The notes: generated by a model from the letters alone, not told the origin. A stretch of 13,152 nt of DNA from Caulobacteraceae bacterium (GCA_947479185.1 CANJYY010000033.1:1-13152), one strand, 5' to 3'; shown: positions 1-6,328, numbered from the stretch's first letter. Made by a program: numbers and translations.

Positions 1-835
1 CGCCGCCGTTCTGGGCCTCGAGCACAGCCTCCTCGATGCCGTGGATCAGGTAGGGCCGGCAGGTGCAGATGTCCGAACCGAACACGTCGCTGCCGTTGCA
101 CTCGTCGTGCACGCGGCAGGTCAGGCGGCGGGCCGGGTCGGCGATCGCCGCCGGGTCGCCGAAGATGTACAGGGTGATGCCGCCGATCGGGGGCAGGAAG
201 ACCTTGATGTCCGGCCGGGTGACCAGCTCGGGGTACATGCCGCCGGTCTGTTCGAACAGGGTGCGGCGCAGGGTGGTCTCGTCGACCTCGAACCGCTCGG
301 CGATGCCGGGCAGATACCAGACCGGGTCCAGCGCGGCCTTGGTCACCGCCACGTCGCGGGTCTCGAAGATCACCGAGCCGTCGATCTTCAGCCGGCCCGC
401 GTCGATGGCCTCGCCGATCTCCGGCAGGCTCAGCCGCGCCTTGGTGATGGCGATCGAGGGGCGGATGTCGACCCCCTCGGCGACCTCGGCGGCGAAGTCC
501 TGCTGGATGCGGTGGCCCCAGGGGTCGAGCGAGACGATCCTGTGCGGATCCGTCCACTGACCGAACGGGCCGACATCGACGACCGGCGCGGTGTCGGTCA
601 GGTCGGGCCGGACCAGCGGGTTCAGGGCGCCGGACGCGATGGCCAGCGAGCGGTAGATGGAATAGGCGCCGCCGTGGGCGCCGATGGCGTTGCGATCGCT
701 GCCGGAATTGACCGTGGCGACCACCGGGCCGCGCTCACGGGCGGTCGGGGCGCCCCAGGCCAGGGGGAAACGACTGGGCGAGCCTGATCCCGGGTGGGAG
801 GTCAGGCGGATGTGGCCTTGGCGATTTACAGACAT
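1..835 (-). CDS. URC1-like GTP cyclohydrolase II family protein (C-terminus beyond window)
   Basis: The minus-strand frame is open from the ATG at 835 to the left edge (278 codons) and has no stop inside the window. An in-frame TGA lies directly before the ATG (836-838), so the start cannot be further upstream. Residues 7-15 (GHIRLTSHP) and the zinc-ligand pattern C246-x10-C257-x-C259 within VHDECNGSDVFGSDICTC match GTP cyclohydrolase II. The long N-terminal part, with SLDPWGH near 102-108 and LFEQTGGMYPELVTRPD near 193-209, is typical of the longer URC1 branch rather than riboflavin RibA. URC1 proteins belong to the URC route of uracil catabolism found in fungi and many bacteria. They act in the cytosol on a nucleotide-like substrate that is not firmly settled. 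No strong Shine-Dalgarno sequence is visible. The gene diverges from adenine deaminase, which supports a nucleobase role. Riboflavin synthesis is the less likely alternative. Confidence 0.88.
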   Translation of the reverse strand, partial: MSVNRQGHIRLTSHPGSGSPSRFPLAWGAPTARERGPVVATVNSGSDRNAIGAHGGAYSIYRSLAIASGALNPLVRPDLTDTAPVVDVGPFGQWTDPHRIVSLDPWGHRIQQDFAAEVAEGVDIRPSIAITKARLSLPEIGEAIDAGRLKIDGSVIFETRDVAVTKAALDPVWYLPGIAERFEVDETTLRRTLFEQTGGMYPELVTRPDIKVFLPPIGGITLYIFGDPAAIADPARRLTCRVHDECNGSDVFGSDICTCRPYLIHGIEEAVLEAQNGG

Positions 836-868
836 TCAGTTCGCGCGCGCTCGGCGCCTCCAGAATCG

Positions 869-906
869 AAAAGGCTCCTCCCGGTTTTCGCCGGCGAGGA
901 GCCTTT
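869..906 (-). terminator. Terminator-like hairpin in the divergent gap, in the leader of the URC1-like gene
   Basis: AAAGGCTCCTC (870-880) and GAGGAGCCTTT (896-906) are perfect 11-bp inverted repeats. CCGG at 881-884 and 891-894 can extend the stem inward past one bulged C, leaving a 6-nt loop. Read on the minus strand, the stem is followed by TTTTC, as in an intrinsic terminator; on the plus strand only three T follow. It lies 34 bases upstream of the start at 835, and no gene ends here. It may therefore be an attenuator, a 5' stabilising hairpin or an insulator. The structure is seen directly; the function is inferred. Confidence 0.6.
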
Positions 907-913
907 GAGCGAG

Positions 914-943
914 GATAGTGCTCCGGAGATTCCGGGTTGGCAA
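914..943 (-). promoter_or_regulatory. Candidate sigma-70-type promoter for the URC1-like gene
   Basis: On the minus strand, TTGCCA (943-938) and ACTATC (919-914) are separated by 18 bases, a reasonable -35/-10 spacing. Transcription would begin near 907, so the hairpin at 869-906 would sit at the extreme 5' end of the mRNA. Both hexamers are degenerate and no transcript evidence is available. Confidence 0.28.
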
Positions 944-982
944 GTCAGGCGCGGAGACAGGGACCGGGGCCGTGGGGCACCC

Positions 983-1007
983 CCGAACTTGCGCGCCGAA
1001 CTTGCGC
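983..1007. repeat. Tandem 12-bp direct repeat upstream of adenine deaminase, possible operator
   Basis: CCGAACTTGCGC occurs at 983-994 and again at 996-1007, so the period is 13 bp. A partial echo, CTTGACGC, follows at 1011-1018. The repeat sits 40-64 bases before the adenine deaminase ATG, a usual place for regulator binding. No known regulator motif was recognised. Confidence 0.45.
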
Positions 1008-1046
1008 CGCCTTGACGCGGCCTCGCCCCGCCCGTGAGATGGCGTC

Positions 1047-2057
1047 ATGACCGACACCAACGAAGACTTCATCCTCGGCCTGCCCAAGGCCGAGCTTCAC
1101 CTGCATATCGAGGGCAGCCTCGAACCCGAGCAGATGTTCGAGTTCGGCCGGCGCAACGGCATCGACATGCCGTTCAACTCCGTCGAGGAGGTGCGCGCCG
1201 CCTACGCCTTCTCCAACCTGCAGGACTTCCTCGACATCTACTACCAGGGCGCCGGGGTGCTGCAGAACGAGCAGGACTTCCACGACATGGCCATGGCCTA
1301 TTTCCGCCGGCTGCACGCCGACGGCGGGGTCCATGCGGAGATCTTCTTCGACCCGCAGACGCACACGGACCGCGGCCTGCCCTTCTCGATCGCCATCGAC
1401 GGCCTGCTGGCCGGGATGAAGACGGCGGAGCGGGAGCTGGGGATCAGCTCGGGCCTGATCATGTGCTTCCTGCGCCACCTCGACGAGGACTCGGCGATGC
1501 AGACCCTGAAGGCCGCCGAGCCGTGGCTGGAACATCTGGTCGGGGTCGGGCTGGATTCGTCCGAGGTCGGACATCCGCCGTCGAAGTTCCAGAAGGTGTT
1601 CAAGGCGGCGAAGGAGCGCGGCCTGACGCTGAGCGCCCACGCCGGCGAAGAAGGCCCGCCCGAATACGTCTGGGAGGCGCTGGATCTGCTGAAGGTCGAC
1701 CGCATCGACCACGGCAACCGGGCGCTGGAGGATCCGGCGCTGGTGCAGCGGCTGGTGGCCAGCGAGATGACGCTGACCGTCTGTCCGCTGTCGAACCTGA
1801 AACTCTGTGTGGTCAACGACCTGAAGGACCATCCGATGAAGCGGATGCTGGACCTCGGCCTGAAGGCGACCTGCAACAGCGACGACCCGGCCTATTTCGG
1901 CGGCTATATCGGCGAGAACTTCACGCGCACGGCGCGGGCGCTGGACCTGTCGCGGGCGGAGATCGTGACCTTGGCCAAGAACAGCTTCACCGGCTCGTTC
2001 CTCGACGAGGAGCGGGTGGCGCGGCACCTGGCGGCGATTGATGCGTATGCGGCCTAG
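1047..2057 (+). CDS. Adenine deaminase (adenosine deaminase superfamily, Aah1 type)
   Basis: The 336-residue cytosolic protein converts adenine to hypoxanthine and ammonia in purine salvage. The adenosine/adenine deaminase metal site is complete: H18 and H20 in HLHIEGS, H198 and catalytic E201 in HAGEEG, H222 in DHGNRA, and D279/D280 in NSDDPAYFGGY. HAGEEGPPEYVWEALDLLKV (198-217) and CPLSNLKLCV (246-255) match the adenine deaminase branch (yeast Aah1 and bacterial relatives) better than true adenosine deaminase. The ATG at 1047 gives the expected N-terminus, with LPKAELHLHIEG near residue 12; only a weak GAG lies upstream. The gene diverges from the URC1-like gene and ends 95 bases before the convergent gene, with two palindromic repeats between. 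Automatic pipelines may label it adenosine deaminase. Adenine as the substrate is inferred from motif similarity. Confidence 0.92.
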   Translation: MTDTNEDFILGLPKAELHLHIEGSLEPEQMFEFGRRNGIDMPFNSVEEVRAAYAFSNLQDFLDIYYQGAGVLQNEQDFHDMAMAYFRRLHADGGVHAEIFFDPQTHTDRGLPFSIAIDGLLAGMKTAERELGISSGLIMCFLRHLDEDSAMQTLKAAEPWLEHLVGVGLDSSEVGHPPSKFQKVFKAAKERGLTLSAHAGEEGPPEYVWEALDLLKVDRIDHGNRALEDPALVQRLVASEMTLTVCPLSNLKLCVVNDLKDHPMKRMLDLGLKATCNSDDPAYFGGYIGENFTRTARALDLSRAEIVTLAKNSFTGSFLDEERVARHLAAIDAYAA

Positions 2058-2063
2058 TCCATC

Positions 2064-2091
2064 GGGGACATGCGCTTCAGCGCGTGTCCCC
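2064..2091 (+). repeat. GGGGACA palindromic repeat, copy 1
   Basis: GGGGACATGCGC (2064-2075) pairs with GCGCGTGTCCCC (2080-2091) around a TTCA loop, with one T/G wobble pair. It lies seven bases after the adenine deaminase stop, between convergent genes, and could act as a transcription end. It belongs to the same family as 2114-2145 and 3032-3059. Confidence 0.75.
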
Positions 2092-2113
2092 TCCAGCTGA
2101 GACGCCAGCGGAC

Positions 2114-2145
2114 GGGGACACGTACCGAAGACGGTACATGTCCCC
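2114..2145 (-). repeat. GGGGACA palindromic repeat, copy 2 (inverted orientation)
   Basis: GGGGACACGTACCG (2114-2127) pairs with CGGTACATGTCCCC (2132-2145) around a four-base loop. Read on the minus strand it carries the same asymmetric ends, GGGGACATG...CGTGTCCCC, as copies 1 and 3 on the plus strand, so it lies in inverted orientation. It begins six bases beyond the stop of the glycine-zipper gene and may serve as its terminator. Confidence 0.75.
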
Positions 2146-2151
2146 ATTTCG

Positions 2152-2901
2152 TTAGCCCGTGATGCGGTAGCGACCCTGACGGTCGGGGCAGACGCGGACG
2201 TAGCGGTAGTCCGTGCGGCCGCTGTAGTCCGTCGGGGCGACGGCCAGGCGGCAGCCGCGACGGGCGTACTGGTTGTAGCCGTACTGGCCGCTGCGCTCGC
2301 CGCGGTTCCGGTAGTAACCGCCCTCGCGGTAGGGGATGGTCTCGTTGCGGCTGTACCAGTAGCCGCGGCTGTCGCAGCGAGCGCTGTCGCGGCCGATCTT
2401 CGCGCCCAGGCCGCCGCCGACGAGGGCGCCGAGCACCGCGCCTTCGGTCTGCACGTCGCCGGCGGCGACGTTCGAGCCGATGGCCGCGCCGGCCAGGGCG
2501 CCGATGATCAGGCCGGCGGCGGTGTTGCCGCCTCGGCGCTGTTCACAGGGACTATTGCGATAGCGGTCATAGCCGCCGTTGTTGGCGTAGGGCGCTGGCT
2601 CGAAACGCCAGGCGCCGTACTGACGCTCATAGGCGCCCGACCCGTAGCGCCGGTCATAGGCGGCGCGGTCGCGCAGATACTGGGCGCGCTTGGCCTCATA
2701 GGCGCGGCGTTGGTCGGCGTAGGCGGCCTGGCGATCCTGGTAGGCGTCCTGTTGCCGTTCATAGGCGCCCTGCTGTTGCTGGTAGGCGCGTTGCTGGCTG
2801 TTGTACTCGTCCCACGTCGGGACCTGGCTCTGGGCCAGAGCCGCCCCGGCGCTGAGGGCCATCACGCTGGCCAGCGTGATGGCGATGGTCTTGGTCTTCA
2901 T
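2152..2901 (-). CDS. Secreted glycine-zipper (17 kDa surface antigen-like) protein with tyrosine heptad repeats
   Basis: The start is taken as the ATG at 2901, giving 249 residues; GGAG lies about nine bases upstream and a classic signal peptide follows (residues 1-23, cleavage after ALA). The frame stays open upstream to 3039, but that stretch is arginine-rich and shows no protein features. There is no lipobox cysteine, so the protein should be periplasmic or associated with the envelope. Residues 37-84 form seven uninterrupted heptads of the kind RAYQQQQ, with Tyr at 40, 47, 54, 61, 68, 75 and 82, probably helical. Residues 130-170 (GLIIGALAGAAIGSNVAAGD onward) are a glycine-zipper 2TM-type segment as in the Rickettsia 17 kDa antigen. 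The C-terminal third is rich in Tyr, Arg and Gly, with C176, C217 and C238. Exact function is unknown. It is a single-gene unit between repeat copies 2 and 3. Confidence 0.85.
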   Translation of the reverse strand: MKTKTIAITLASVMALSAGAALAQSQVPTWDEYNSQQRAYQQQQGAYERQQDAYQDRQAAYADQRRAYEAKRAQYLRDRAAYDRRYGSGAYERQYGAWRFEPAPYANNGGYDRYRNSPCEQRRGGNTAAGLIIGALAGAAIGSNVAAGDVQTEGAVLGALVGGGLGAKIGRDSARCDSRGYWYSRNETIPYREGGYYRNRGERSGQYGYNQYARRGCRLAVAPTDYSGRTDYRYVRVCPDRQGRYRITG

Positions 2902-3004
2902 GGTCGTCGCTCCGTTTCCTGAGTAGGCGGAGCGGAGACCTGTCCTGCGACCTGCCGACGCTCTCGCGAGCGCCCAACCCCCGATACGCTGACAGAACGC
3001 GGGC

Positions 3005-3018
3005 CCGGTTAACCGGTT
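3005..3018. promoter_or_regulatory. Overlapping palindromes upstream of the glycine-zipper gene
   Basis: CCGGTTAACCGG (3005-3016) is a perfect 12-bp palindrome and overlaps AACCGGTT (3011-3018). The site is about 105 bases upstream of the ATG at 2901. It could be an operator, but no matching regulator was recognised and no clear promoter hexamers sit around it. Confidence 0.25.
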
Positions 3019-3031
3019 GCGTGAGCGGAGC

Positions 3032-3059
3032 GGGGACATGCACTTCAGTCCGTGTCCCC
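3032..3059 (+). repeat. GGGGACA palindromic repeat, copy 3
   Basis: GGGGACATGCAC (3032-3043) pairs with GTCCGTGTCCCC (3048-3059) around TTCA. Compared with copy 1, a G-C pair has become A-T on both arms, which preserves the stem; a neighbouring C/C mismatch remains. It lies 18 bases beyond the stop of the acyl-CoA dehydrogenase-like gene and could end the four-gene transcript. Confidence 0.75.
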
Positions 3060-3077
3060 ATCAGCCAGGCCCCGTTG

Positions 3078-4229
3078 TCAGAGCTGGTCCGTCCGCGTCG
3101 GCAGGCCGAGCAGGATGCGGCCGGTCAGCTCGTACATCGCCGGCGACACCATCGCGTGGTGGGTGATGACGTTGGCGTCGCGGAAGCGGCGCTGCAGGTC
3201 GTTGTCGAGATAGACGGCCGACCCGCCCATCATGTCATAGGCGACCTTGCTGACATCGGCGGCGGTCTCGGCGGCGTGGGCGCAGGCCAGGCGCAGGCGG
3301 TTGCGCGGCTCGGTACCGGCCTCGCCAGACTGCACGGCGGCCCAGAGGACGCCGATGGTCTCGAAATAGTGGGCCCGGGCGGCGGACAGTTTCGCCACGG
3401 CGCGGGCGTAGTCGGCCTGGACCACATTGCGTTCGGCCGTCGCGCGCTGCGAGCCGGAGGCCTTGCGGGTCTGGGCGGCCGTTCCGGCGGCCAGCAGGGC
3501 GCCGCGCGCATTGCCCAGCGCTACCCCGGCCACGCCCATGGCCAGCAGGCCGAACACCGGGAAACGGGCCAGCGGCGTGTCGACCGTCACCGGGTCGGCA
3601 TGCAGGGCCACGCTGCGCGCCTTGGGCACCCGCGCGTCCTTGACCTGGAAGTCGAGGCTGCCGGTGCCGCAGAGGCCCGACGTGCGCCAGGTGTCGATCA
3701 GTTCGACCTGGTCGGCGGCGAAGATCATCATCCGGTGCAGCGGCTGGCCGTGCTCGTCCGTCAGCGGACCGTCCGGCCCCATCAGCACCGCGCCGCCGGC
3801 GATCCAGGCGGCGTTCTGCGAGCCGCTGCCCCACTGCCAGCGGCCGTTGACGATCCAGTGGTCGCCGTCCTCGACCGCCCGGCCCATCGGCGCGAAGACG
3901 CCGGCCGAGATGACGTCCGGCTCCCCGAACACCTCACGGGCCGCCCCTGCCGACATGCGGTTGGCCATGGCCCCCATGGTCGCGCCGATCATCACGCACC
4001 AGGCGGCCGAGGCGTCGGCCTGGGCGAGGGTCTCGATGGCCAGGGCGATCTGCGCCGGCGGCGTGTCCTGGCCGCCGAGGGCGGCGGGCAGGACCATGCG
4101 GAACAGGCCGGCGTCGGCCAGCTTTTTCGCCAGGTCGGCCGGCAGCCGGCGGACGCTCTCCATCTCGGGCGCGCGGCGGCTGAACTCCTCGGCGAAGGTC
4201 TGGGCGACGGCGACGGCGTTGAAACTCAT
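3078..4229 (-). CDS. Acyl-CoA dehydrogenase-like flavoprotein, HsaA/DszC-type (C-terminal domain 2 family)
   Basis: The ATG at 4229 gives 383 residues; its ATGA overlaps the TGA of the upstream gene by four bases, so the two are probably translationally coupled. The frame is open further upstream, but that part is the shadow of the neighbouring gene. The fold is acyl-CoA dehydrogenase-like: helical N-terminus (1-110), beta domain with NGRWQWGSGSQNA (128-140), and helical C-terminus ending RDANVITHHAMVSPAMYELT (350-369). The NGRW...SG pattern and the late His pair (357-358) resemble the branch that holds flavin-dependent monooxygenases such as HsaA and DszC. The catalytic Glu and the EGTxxIQR-type C-terminal motif of true acyl-CoA dehydrogenases are absent. 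It may be a reduced-flavin monooxygenase, which would need a separate flavin reductase not seen here, or an atypical dehydrogenase. Substrate unknown. Confidence 0.82.
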   Translation of the reverse strand: MSFNAVAVAQTFAEEFSRRAPEMESVRRLPADLAKKLADAGLFRMVLPAALGGQDTPPAQIALAIETLAQADASAAWCVMIGATMGAMANRMSAGAAREVFGEPDVISAGVFAPMGRAVEDGDHWIVNGRWQWGSGSQNAAWIAGGAVLMGPDGPLTDEHGQPLHRMMIFAADQVELIDTWRTSGLCGTGSLDFQVKDARVPKARSVALHADPVTVDTPLARFPVFGLLAMGVAGVALGNARGALLAAGTAAQTRKASGSQRATAERNVVQADYARAVAKLSAARAHYFETIGVLWAAVQSGEAGTEPRNRLRLACAHAAETAADVSKVAYDMMGGSAVYLDNDLQRRFRDANVITHHAMVSPAMYELTGRILLGLPTRTDQL

Positions 4230-5389
4230 GAGGGCAGTTTCCAGAGCGCGGCGAGGTTGTTTCGCTGCATGTTCGAGGAGCCGCCGACGATCGGCATGCC
4301 CAGCAGGTCGCGCACGTTGCGCTCGATATCGTAGTCCGCCGACATCGCGTAGGCCCCCATGACCCGCTGGCAGGTCAGGGCGATCTCCACCCCGGCCTCG
4401 GCGATGAACAGCTTGGCCATGCTGGTCTCGGCCGCGCAGGGCTCGCCGGCGTCGGCCAGCCGCGCGGCGTTCCACAGCATCAGGCGGCAGGCCTCGAGCT
4501 TGGTCTTCGCGTCGACCAGGGCGTGGCGCACGGCCTGGTGACCACTGATCGGCTTGCCGAACTGCACGCGGTCCTGGGCGTAGCGCCAGGCTTCCTCCAG
4601 CGCCGCCTGGGCGATGCCGAAGGCGCAGGCGCTGATCTCCAGCTTCTCGATGTCCAGCGCCCGGCCGGCCAGCATCGACCAGCCCCCGTTCCACTTCTCC
4701 GGCCCGCCGACGATGGCCGACAGCGGCAGGCGGACCTCATCGAAATGGACGTCGGACGACAGGGTGTAGCGCAGGTTCACATGGTCGATCGGTGTGATGG
4801 TCACGCCCGGCGCGTTGGTCGGGATCAGCACGAAGCTCAGGCCGTTGCGGGCGGGCGCGTCCGGGTCCGAGCGAACCAGGCAGTAGATGTAGTCGCTGAA
4901 GTCCGCCCCGGTGCACCAGCGCTTGGCCCCGTTGATGACGATCTCCTCGCCCTCGCGGCGGGCGCGGGTGGTCACCTGGGACAGGTCGCCGCCGACGTCC
5001 GGCTCGGAGAGACCATAGGCGAAGAACAGCTCGCCCTTGGCCAGCCCGGGCAACAGGGCGGCCTTCTGCTCGGGCGAGCCGTTCTCGACAATGTTCATGC
5101 CACCGTAGAAGGCGCACTGGATGAACGGCCCGGCGAGAAACGAGCCGGCCCGGCACAGCTCTTCGATGGCCGCGACGGCCGCGAGGATGTCCGGGCCCGT
5201 GCCGCCGTACTCGTCGGGAATGGTCAGGCCGCAGAGGCCGATGTCCGCCAGCTGACGGAACAGGTCGCGCGGGAAGGTGTGGGTCCGGTCCCACTCGCGG
5301 CGCTTCTCGCGCGGAGCCTTTTCCAGCACGAACCGCTGGAGGATCGCGCGCAGGGCGGTGACGTGTTCGGGTTCGGTGGGGAGGGTCAT
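4226..5389 (-). CDS. Acyl-CoA dehydrogenase family protein
   Basis: 387 residues from the ATG at 5389. FAD-dependent alpha,beta-dehydrogenation of an acyl-CoA is the family reaction, with electrons passed to ETF. Visible motifs are IPDEYGGTG (58-66), YGLSEPDVGGDLSQVTTRA (125-143) for FAD/substrate contact, NGAKRWCTGA (153-162), DRVQFGKPI (273-281) and GGSSNMQRN (369-377). The Glu of medium-chain enzymes (YEGT position) is Gly here. E248, in LDIEKLEIS, lines up by hand with the catalytic Glu of isovaleryl-CoA dehydrogenase (LDLERLVLA). The frame stays open to 5467, but that extension runs through the 47-nt inverted repeat, so the ATG at 5389 is preferred even though its Shine-Dalgarno is weak. 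It is coupled to the next gene by a 4-bp overlap. Branched or short acyl substrates are possible, but specificity is not readable. Confidence 0.88.
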   Translation of the reverse strand: MTLPTEPEHVTALRAILQRFVLEKAPREKRREWDRTHTFPRDLFRQLADIGLCGLTIPDEYGGTGPDILAAVAAIEELCRAGSFLAGPFIQCAFYGGMNIVENGSPEQKAALLPGLAKGELFFAYGLSEPDVGGDLSQVTTRARREGEEIVINGAKRWCTGADFSDYIYCLVRSDPDAPARNGLSFVLIPTNAPGVTITPIDHVNLRYTLSSDVHFDEVRLPLSAIVGGPEKWNGGWSMLAGRALDIEKLEISACAFGIAQAALEEAWRYAQDRVQFGKPISGHQAVRHALVDAKTKLEACRLMLWNAARLADAGEPCAAETSMAKLFIAEAGVEIALTCQRVMGAYAMSADYDIERNVRDLLGMPIVGGSSNMQRNNLAALWKLPS

Positions 5390-5403
5390 GCGCGGTGAGA
5401 CCC

Positions 5404-5520
5404 TGCGTGGTTCGAGACGCTCGCTTGAGGCTCGCGCCTCACCATGACGGGCGCCTTTGCAGCCCACCCCTTTGCGTCATCCTGAGGAGCGAGCCCCCGG
5501 CGAGCGTCTCGAAGGACGCA
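5404..5520. repeat. Dispersed intergenic repeat: 47-nt inverted-repeat pair
   Basis: Arms 5404-5450 and 5474-5520 are inverted copies matching at 38 of 47 positions by hand count, with a 23-nt centre. The core TTCGAGACGCTCG (5411-5423) is identical in both arms (CGAGCGTCTCGAA on the right). Sequences of this TTCGAGACGC...CTCAGGATGACG type are familiar as frequent intergenic repeats in alphaproteobacterial genomes; that is recollection, not a search. It fills most of the 147-base gap between the crotonase-fold gene and the acyl-CoA dehydrogenase gene. Confidence 0.8.
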
Positions 5521-5536
5521 ACCTGCCAGCCCCATC

Positions 5537-6328
5537 CTATTCCCCCGTCAGGTTCATCGGCCGGCGCTCGCGGAAGGCCGCGACGGCCTCCTTGCGGTCG
5601 GCGGTCATGTTGGAGAGGGACTCGTAGGCCACGGCCGCGTCGCTCAGGCTGACCATGATCTGCTTGAGCGCGATGTTGGCGGTCATCTTGGTCCAGCGCA
5701 CCGCCCAGCGTGGGTTGCCGAGGATCTTGCCGGCGATCTCGTCGACCTTGGCGTCGAGCTCCAGCGTCGGCACCGCGTAGTTGATCAGGCCCATGCGCGC
5801 GGCCTCGGTCGCCGACAGCAGGTCGCCGGTCATCAAGAGCTCCTTGGCGCGGGCGAAGCCGATCAGCTGCGGCCAGATGATCGCCCCGCCGTCGCCGGCC
5901 ACCAGGCCGACCTTCACATGCGGGTCGCCGATCTTCGCCGTCTCGTCGGCGATGATCACGTCGCACAGCAGGGCAATGGTCGCGCCCAACCCCGCCGCCG
6001 CGCCGTTGAGCCGGGCGATGATCGGCTTTTCCAGATCGAGCAGTCCACTGACGATCCGCTTGGCGTCATAGGCGATCGCGCGGAACTTCCGGGGATCGCT
6101 GATCTGCTCGTCGAACCAGTCGAAGTCGCCGCCGGCGCAGAAGGCGCGGTTCTCGCCGGTCAGGATGATCAGGTCGCTCTCGTCGTCATGCTGCAGGTCG
6201 ACGAACAGCTCGGCCAGCTCGTCATGCATGCGGGCGTCGACGGCGTTCACGGCGTTGCCGCTGAAGGCGCAGATCAGCATCCGGCCGTCGCGGCGGAAGG
6301 TGAAGCGCTGGTAGTCCTCGAACTTCAT
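5537..6328 (-). CDS. Enoyl-CoA hydratase/isomerase family protein with altered catalytic residues
   Basis: 263 residues, crotonase fold. The ATG at 6328 overlaps the upstream TGA by one base (TGATG), typical of coupled genes. The oxyanion-hole segments are present: CAGGD (64-68) and NGAAAGLGATIALLCD (108-123). The hydratase Glu pair is not: in GLGATIAL the first position is T117, and in GDPHVKVG (134-141) the second is H137. D146 in GLVAGDGGA (141-149) is the nearest acidic residue in the active-site loop. By hand alignment with rat mitochondrial enoyl-CoA hydratase (Glu144, Glu164) the protein should not be a standard hydratase; isomerase, hydrolase or another crotonase chemistry is possible. 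A long overlapping frame that continues to 7357 is a GC-rich shadow, not a fusion. It belongs to the same transcript as the reductase gene. Confidence 0.87.
   Translation of the reverse strand: MKFEDYQRFTFRRDGRMLICAFSGNAVNAVDARMHDELAELFVDLQHDDESDLIILTGENRAFCAGGDFDWFDEQISDPRKFRAIAYDAKRIVSGLLDLEKPIIARLNGAAAGLGATIALLCDVIIADETAKIGDPHVKVGLVAGDGGAIIWPQLIGFARAKELLMTGDLLSATEAARMGLINYAVPTLELDAKVDEIAGKILGNPRWAVRWTKMTANIALKQIMVSLSDAAVAYESLSNMTADRKEAVAAFRERRPMNLTGE

Noticed and set aside
41..787. 248-codon plus-strand frame opposite the URC1-like gene
   Set aside because: It is codon-aligned with the minus-strand gene, whose protein has the cyclohydrolase cysteine motif and long family-like segments.
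945..2147. 400-codon minus-strand frame opposite adenine deaminase
   Set aside because: Low-complexity composition rich in His, Gln, Arg and Val, with no domain; it is an antisense shadow of a high-GC gene.
2902..3039. Upstream in-frame extension of the glycine-zipper gene
   Set aside because: The signal peptide begins at the ATG at 2901 behind a good GGAG. The extension would place it internally.
3021..4334. 437-codon plus-strand frame opposite the HsaA-like gene
   Set aside because: No recognisable domain, and it begins inside the region of GGGGACA repeat copy 3; antisense shadow.
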